NCBI GenBank assembly: GCA_030425785.1
Contig: JAUHYJ010000106.1
Location: forward strand, 1-9,282
DNA from: Acidimicrobiia bacterium
GTDB taxonomy: Bacteria; Actinomycetota; Acidimicrobiia; Acidimicrobiales; Ilumatobacteraceae
Reading direction: 5' to 3'
DNA length: 9,282 nucleotides
A model generated the notes under the pieces. That model was given only the letters and a program-made list of their open reading frames with translations. It had not been told where the DNA came from and did not search any database. The position numbers and the translations under genes are program-made. Position 1 is the first letter of the stretch, and each line of letters starts with the position of its first letter. Shown here one piece after another: positions 6,921 to 9,282 of this stretch.

Positions 6921-8432
6921 TTACGTGACGGCGAACATCGCCTCGATCTCGGTCGACTTGGCTTCCGGCACTCGGTACAGCGCACACATCGCAGCGATGA
7001 ACGGGGCAATGTTCGTCGCACTGTTACGACGGGCGGGAACGTCAACGTCGCCGGACTTCTTGACCGCCAACCCAGTCACGGCGTTCGTCATCTCAGGCTG
7101 ACCACGATGGCGCAGCGTGCCCTCGTTGATCGCCACCAGCACGTTCCCGAACGCCGCCGCGGTATCTGCCGGCGTCATCACGTCCAAATCGACGCCAGCG
7201 GCCTCGAGCTCGGCGCGCCACGCCAACAAGGCGGGCGAGTTCGACGGGATGATCAGCGAGGTGTCATGGCCGGCGCACAACTCCTTCGCCCGTGCCACCA
7301 AATCGCGCATTCGCTCAGGCGGCAGATGCTCTCTGCGCTCCACGTACAGCAGACCGTTGTCCAGCTTGCCGGCGACCGAGAACGTCGCCGTACGGCGATC
7401 CGGGGGCGCATCCAGAGCGAGACGAATCGTGCCCGGAGCGAAGTCGTCGGCGGTCACGTTGGCGTCGGTCAGGTCAGACCACGTCTGTGGATCGATGGGG
7501 CCATCGGTTGTGCCGGGCTCTGGCTCCCACACGCACAGCCCTTCCCGTAGGAACAGGTCGCCGAGTTCGGAGCGCATGTCGTCCATGCCTTCCTCGGTGA
7601 CCCAGCGGCCGAGGCCGGGGTTGGCCTGCGCCCAGGCGTCCCGATCTTCGGGGTCCGGGTCGATCAGTTGGATTCGACCCTCGTCGTCCACACTCACGAT
7701 CTGCGCTGTGTGCTCCGTGTACGAAAGGCGACCACCGGTGCCGGTCAACGCCTGGCGACGCATCTCCCACGCCTTCACGGACTTCTCGAGCCCGCCAGAC
7801 CCTGCGTACCAGGACTGCGGATTTGGATGGGCCAGCTTCGCCGGGCCAGAACCAGCGACGTGCTCAGGCATCAAGTGCTGCGCCTCGTCGTAGATGATCA
7901 AGTCCGCCTTCGCGAACCCGCGGCCCGACTTGCCGGTCCGAGTCTTGATCAGGATGCGGCAGTCGATGCCGCGCTTGTCGTCGTACAGCTCGAAGCCCTG
8001 ATCCCCGTGTGCTTTTCGTTCGTGCTGCACGAGCGAGGCCAAGTCGTCCCAGCCGCCGAATACGCCACCCAACCGAAGGAAGATCTCGTTGGCGGTTGGG
8101 AACTCGTGAGCGGTGTAGATGATCAGCTTGTGGCCGTTGAGCAGCACGCCCGACAAGATGCGGGCGATGATCGTGTCCGTCTTGCCGGCGCCCTGCCGAC
8201 CGCCGAAGTCACCGACGCGAGACGCCGCCCACTTACCGTCAGCGCGCGTCGCCATGCCGTTGCGAAGCCGAAGCTCCTGCGACGGCGACAGGCGCGCCGG
8301 GTCATCGAACAGGTACGCATTCGCCAGCGCGATCGCGTCCTCCCCCGCCGCATAACTCGCGACGTCAGGCGGAGCGTGAACGATCTGCGGAAGCTCCGCC
8401 CCGAGCCTCACGCTCTCTACGGATGCGATCAA
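6921..8432 (-). CDS. Terminase large subunit (TerL)
   Basis: The packaging motor that pumps DNA through the portal and cuts it. With the TTG start it has 503 residues. The ATPase domain is clear: Walker A GGRQGAGKT at 77-85, and Walker B ADLIIYDEA at 176-184 with Asp182/Glu183. The C-terminal domain has the first nuclease aspartate, Asp341, in LALDAPPDRRTATF. By comparison with related actinophage TerLs as I remember them, the second Asp (usually in a DPxSPA motif) aligns with Pro396 of IIPSNSPA. The third (usually DISPLVA) aligns with Asn474 of TNIAPFIA. The nuclease site may therefore be altered. Start: TTG at 8432 follows AGGAGGA by eight bases; an in-frame ATG at 8468 gives an Arg-rich extension with no such site, and a GTG lies at 8411. 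It overlaps the TerS gene by 68 bases. Confidence 0.93.
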   Translation of the reverse strand: MIASVESVRLGAELPQIVHAPPDVASYAAGEDAIALANAYLFDDPARLSPSQELRLRNGMATRADGKWAASRVGDFGGRQGAGKTDTIIARILSGVLLNGHKLIIYTAHEFPTANEIFLRLGGVFGGWDDLASLVQHERKAHGDQGFELYDDKRGIDCRILIKTRTGKSGRGFAKADLIIYDEAQHLMPEHVAGSGPAKLAHPNPQSWYAGSGGLEKSVKAWEMRRQALTGTGGRLSYTEHTAQIVSVDDEGRIQLIDPDPEDRDAWAQANPGLGRWVTEEGMDDMRSELGDLFLREGLCVWEPEPGTTDGPIDPQTWSDLTDANVTADDFAPGTIRLALDAPPDRRTATFSVAGKLDNGLLYVERREHLPPERMRDLVARAKELCAGHDTSLIIPSNSPALLAWRAELEAAGVDLDVMTPADTAAAFGNVLVAINEGTLRHRGQPEMTNAVTGLAVKKSGDVDVPARRNSATNIAPFIAAMCALYRVPEAKSTEIEAMFAVT

Positions 8433-8625
8433 GCTCCGACTCCTCCTGCGGTGCCGCCGATGCGTCAATCGCCACGAGCTCGGCCCACGCCGCGCGGTAC
8501 TGCGCTGCGAGCTGGGCGTGAATCTGCGCCTCGGTCGTGTCGAGTTGTTCCGCCAACGTCTCGAGGAGGGTGACGAGCGCTTGCCGATGGTCGCCGGCGG
8601 TGACGGCGTCTCGATTGGATGCCAT
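8365..8625 (-). CDS. Terminase small subunit-like protein
   Basis: An 86-residue, strongly helical protein directly before TerL. It starts with ATG at 8625 overlapping the HNH stop as TGATG. There is no convincing ribosome binding site, so coupled translation is likely. A longer frame upstream exists but runs antisense-free through the HNH gene in another frame and is not needed. Residues 10-55 predict two helices (HRQALVTLLETLAEQL at 13-28, then QIHAQLAAQYRAAWAELVAI at 34-53). Residues 61-75 form a charged helix (EESELDRIRREREAR). This matches short proteins found before TerL in actinobacterial phages, which are thought to act as the small terminase that recognises DNA for packaging. No helix-turn-helix is obvious, so the role is from position and size. 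Its 3' end overlaps the TerL start. Confidence 0.72.
   Translation of the reverse strand: MASNRDAVTAGDHRQALVTLLETLAEQLDTTEAQIHAQLAAQYRAAWAELVAIDASAAPQEESELDRIRREREARGGASADRSRSA
8441..8447 (-). promoter_or_regulatory. Ribosome binding site that sets the TTG start of TerL
   Basis: The minus strand reads AGGAGGA, eight bases before TTG at 8432, inside the small terminase gene. It is the best Shine-Dalgarno match near the TerL start, and is the reason for preferring TTG over the upstream ATG at 8468 or the GTG at 8411. Confidence 0.65.
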
Positions 8626-9140
8626 CAGGCAGCGGCACCGACGCCAGTTCGGTACGCCTCGTGATAGATCAGCTTCGCCCGGTGGTACTCCGTCTCCGCT
8701 TCGGCTCGCGTGTCGAAGTAGCCGAGACTGATCGATCGACCGTTGGTCATGATCCTCGCCCTCCAGGGACGCTCGGCCTTGCGCTTGTCGTAGCTGACGC
8801 CAGAACGTCGAACGTTCTGTGAGTTCTCTCGTTGACCGACAACCCGAAGGTTCTCGATGCTGTTGTCGTTGACGTCGCCGTTGATGTGATCCACCTGACC
8901 CACCGGCCAGGCGCCGTGATGCCAGGCCCAGACGGCGCGATGCACGTAGACGGCGCACCGACGATTCGTGCCGAGCTTCACCTGCACCTGTAGCCGTTGA
9001 CCGCCAGGCTTGCTGGGGTCGCCCGATGGGGTTCCGACTGGCCCCGTGCTGTGGCGATTGCTGGGCTTGCGCCAGTACAGCGCGCCGTCGCGATAGTCGA
9101 ACAGCTCCCGAACGCGACCGGGACTAACATGCTTGGACAT
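8625..9140 (-). CDS. HNH endonuclease with AP2-like DNA-binding C-terminus
   Basis: A 171-residue nuclease. Residues 11-75 are the usual beta-rich N-terminal part (LFDYRDGALYWRK at 13-25, VYVHRAVWAWHHG at 64-77). The HNH motif follows: His67 in VHR, Asp84-His85 in QVDHINGD, and Asn93/Asn97 in NDNSIENLR (91-99). Residues 115-163 match an AP2-like DNA-binding repeat (GVSYDKRK, WRARIMTNGRSISLGYFDT at 126-144, then a helix EAETEYHRAKLIYHEAY). All key nuclease residues are present, so it looks active. This architecture is typical of free-standing homing endonucleases in phage genomes. HNH proteins beside terminase can also assist cos cutting in other phages. GGAGGT four bases before ATG at 9140 supports the start, and the stop overlaps the next start. 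Confidence 0.9.
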   Translation of the reverse strand: MSKHVSPGRVRELFDYRDGALYWRKPSNRHSTGPVGTPSGDPSKPGGQRLQVQVKLGTNRRCAVYVHRAVWAWHHGAWPVGQVDHINGDVNDNSIENLRVVGQRENSQNVRRSGVSYDKRKAERPWRARIMTNGRSISLGYFDTRAEAETEYHRAKLIYHEAYRTGVGAAA

Positions 9141-9166
9141 CGGGACCTCCTTGGGGTTCCGGTCGG

Positions 9167-9195
9167 ACCCAGGGCCGTTGGCGCGGCGCCTGGGT
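9167..9195. other. GC-rich stem-loop in the leader
   Basis: On the plus strand ACCCAGG-GCCG (9167-9177) pairs with CGGC-CCTGGGT (9184-9187 and 9189-9195), with one bulged G at 9188 and a six-base loop. A third arm copy, ACCCAGG at 9217-9223, can pair with the same CCTGGGT instead. A TTTTT run at 9203-9207 follows on the plus strand eight or more bases after the stem, too far for a good intrinsic terminator. Confidence 0.55.
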
Positions 9196-9265
9196 CATTG
9201 TGTTTTTCGACCCCCCACCCAGGTCAGCGGGGGGACGCCCCAGGAGCGGGGTCATGCTGGGGGCT

Positions 9266-9277
9266 GCATGATCATGC
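9266..9277. repeat. Perfect 12-bp palindrome GCATGATCATGC
   Basis: Bases 9266-9277 read the same on both strands. It lies 126 bases upstream of the HNH start near the window edge. It is the right size for a dimeric repressor operator or a terminase/nuclease recognition site. Only one copy is visible in this window, so the role is unknown. Confidence 0.4.
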
Positions 9278-9282
9278 GTGAT

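Larger units (their letters stand above)
9141..9282 (-). promoter_or_regulatory. Leader region upstream of the packaging operon
   Basis: This is non-coding as far as I can see and contains GC-rich inverted repeats. GGAGGT at its inner end serves the HNH start. A weak promoter-like pair exists on the minus strand: CTGACC (9222-9227) and CACAAT (9197-9202) with 19 bases between; I would not rely on it. A G6/C6 inverted repeat lies at 9211-9216 and 9229-9234. The site just before HNH and terminase is where cos or packaging-initiation sites often lie, which is an inference. Confidence 0.4.

Noticed and set aside
9124..9198. 24-residue leader frame on the minus strand upstream of and overlapping the HNH start
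   Set aside because: It has no ribosome binding site at a usable distance and no conserved-looking feature; kept only as a thought about attenuation.
1..9282. CRISPR array, tRNA, insertion sequence, integrase or defence system
   Set aside because: I saw no spaced direct repeats, tRNA-like folds, transposase motifs, recombinase motifs or toxin-antitoxin pairs in this window.

Overview
The window holds the DNA-packaging and head-assembly module of a tailed (HK97-type) phage or prophage. Every convincing gene reads right to left (minus strand). The DNA is GC-rich, start codons follow strong AGGAGG-type ribosome binding sites, and several genes resemble proteins I know from actinobacterial phages. 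A high-GC actinobacterial host is therefore my best guess, but it is inferred from protein style only. No integrase, att site, tRNA or host housekeeping gene is visible, so I cannot tell a free phage from a prophage.

In transcription order from the right edge: a 142-base leader with GC-rich inverted repeats (9141-9282); an HNH endonuclease with an AP2-like C-terminus (8625-9140); a small terminase-like protein (8365-8625); the large terminase (6921-8432, probable TTG start); a 59-residue two-helix membrane protein (6732-6911); the portal (5437-6735); the prohead protease with a scaffold-like tail (4431-5420); the HK97-fold major capsid protein (3223-4434); a 12-bp stem-loop (3175-3212); a small beta-rich head protein (2903-3151); a 194-residue virion-type protein (2307-2891); a charged 109-residue protein (1981-2310); a head-tail connector with an Ig-like N-terminus (1084-1962); and a partial tail-terminator-like gene running off the left edge (1-1084). 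Genes are packed tightly. Five junctions are short start/stop overlaps (TGATG, ATGA or GTGA), and the TerS/TerL overlap is much longer (about 68 bases). This points to one translationally coupled operon: HNH and terminase with the portal for packaging, protease and capsid for the shell, then decoration, connector and tail-joining proteins.

Most of the window is a standard head module. The main anomalies are four. (1) The left-edge gene starts as a tail-terminator-like protein but continues in frame into beta-propeller-like sequence and a CSLREA/parallel-beta-helix-like segment, which looks like a fusion, a recombination scar or an assembly chimera. (2) The large terminase appears to lack two of the three nuclease aspartates expected by family comparison, while an HNH nuclease gene is coupled directly upstream. 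(3) The leader contains three copies of one arm sequence that can form mutually exclusive hairpins. (4) A perfect 12-bp stem without a U-tract separates the capsid gene from the downstream minor head genes.
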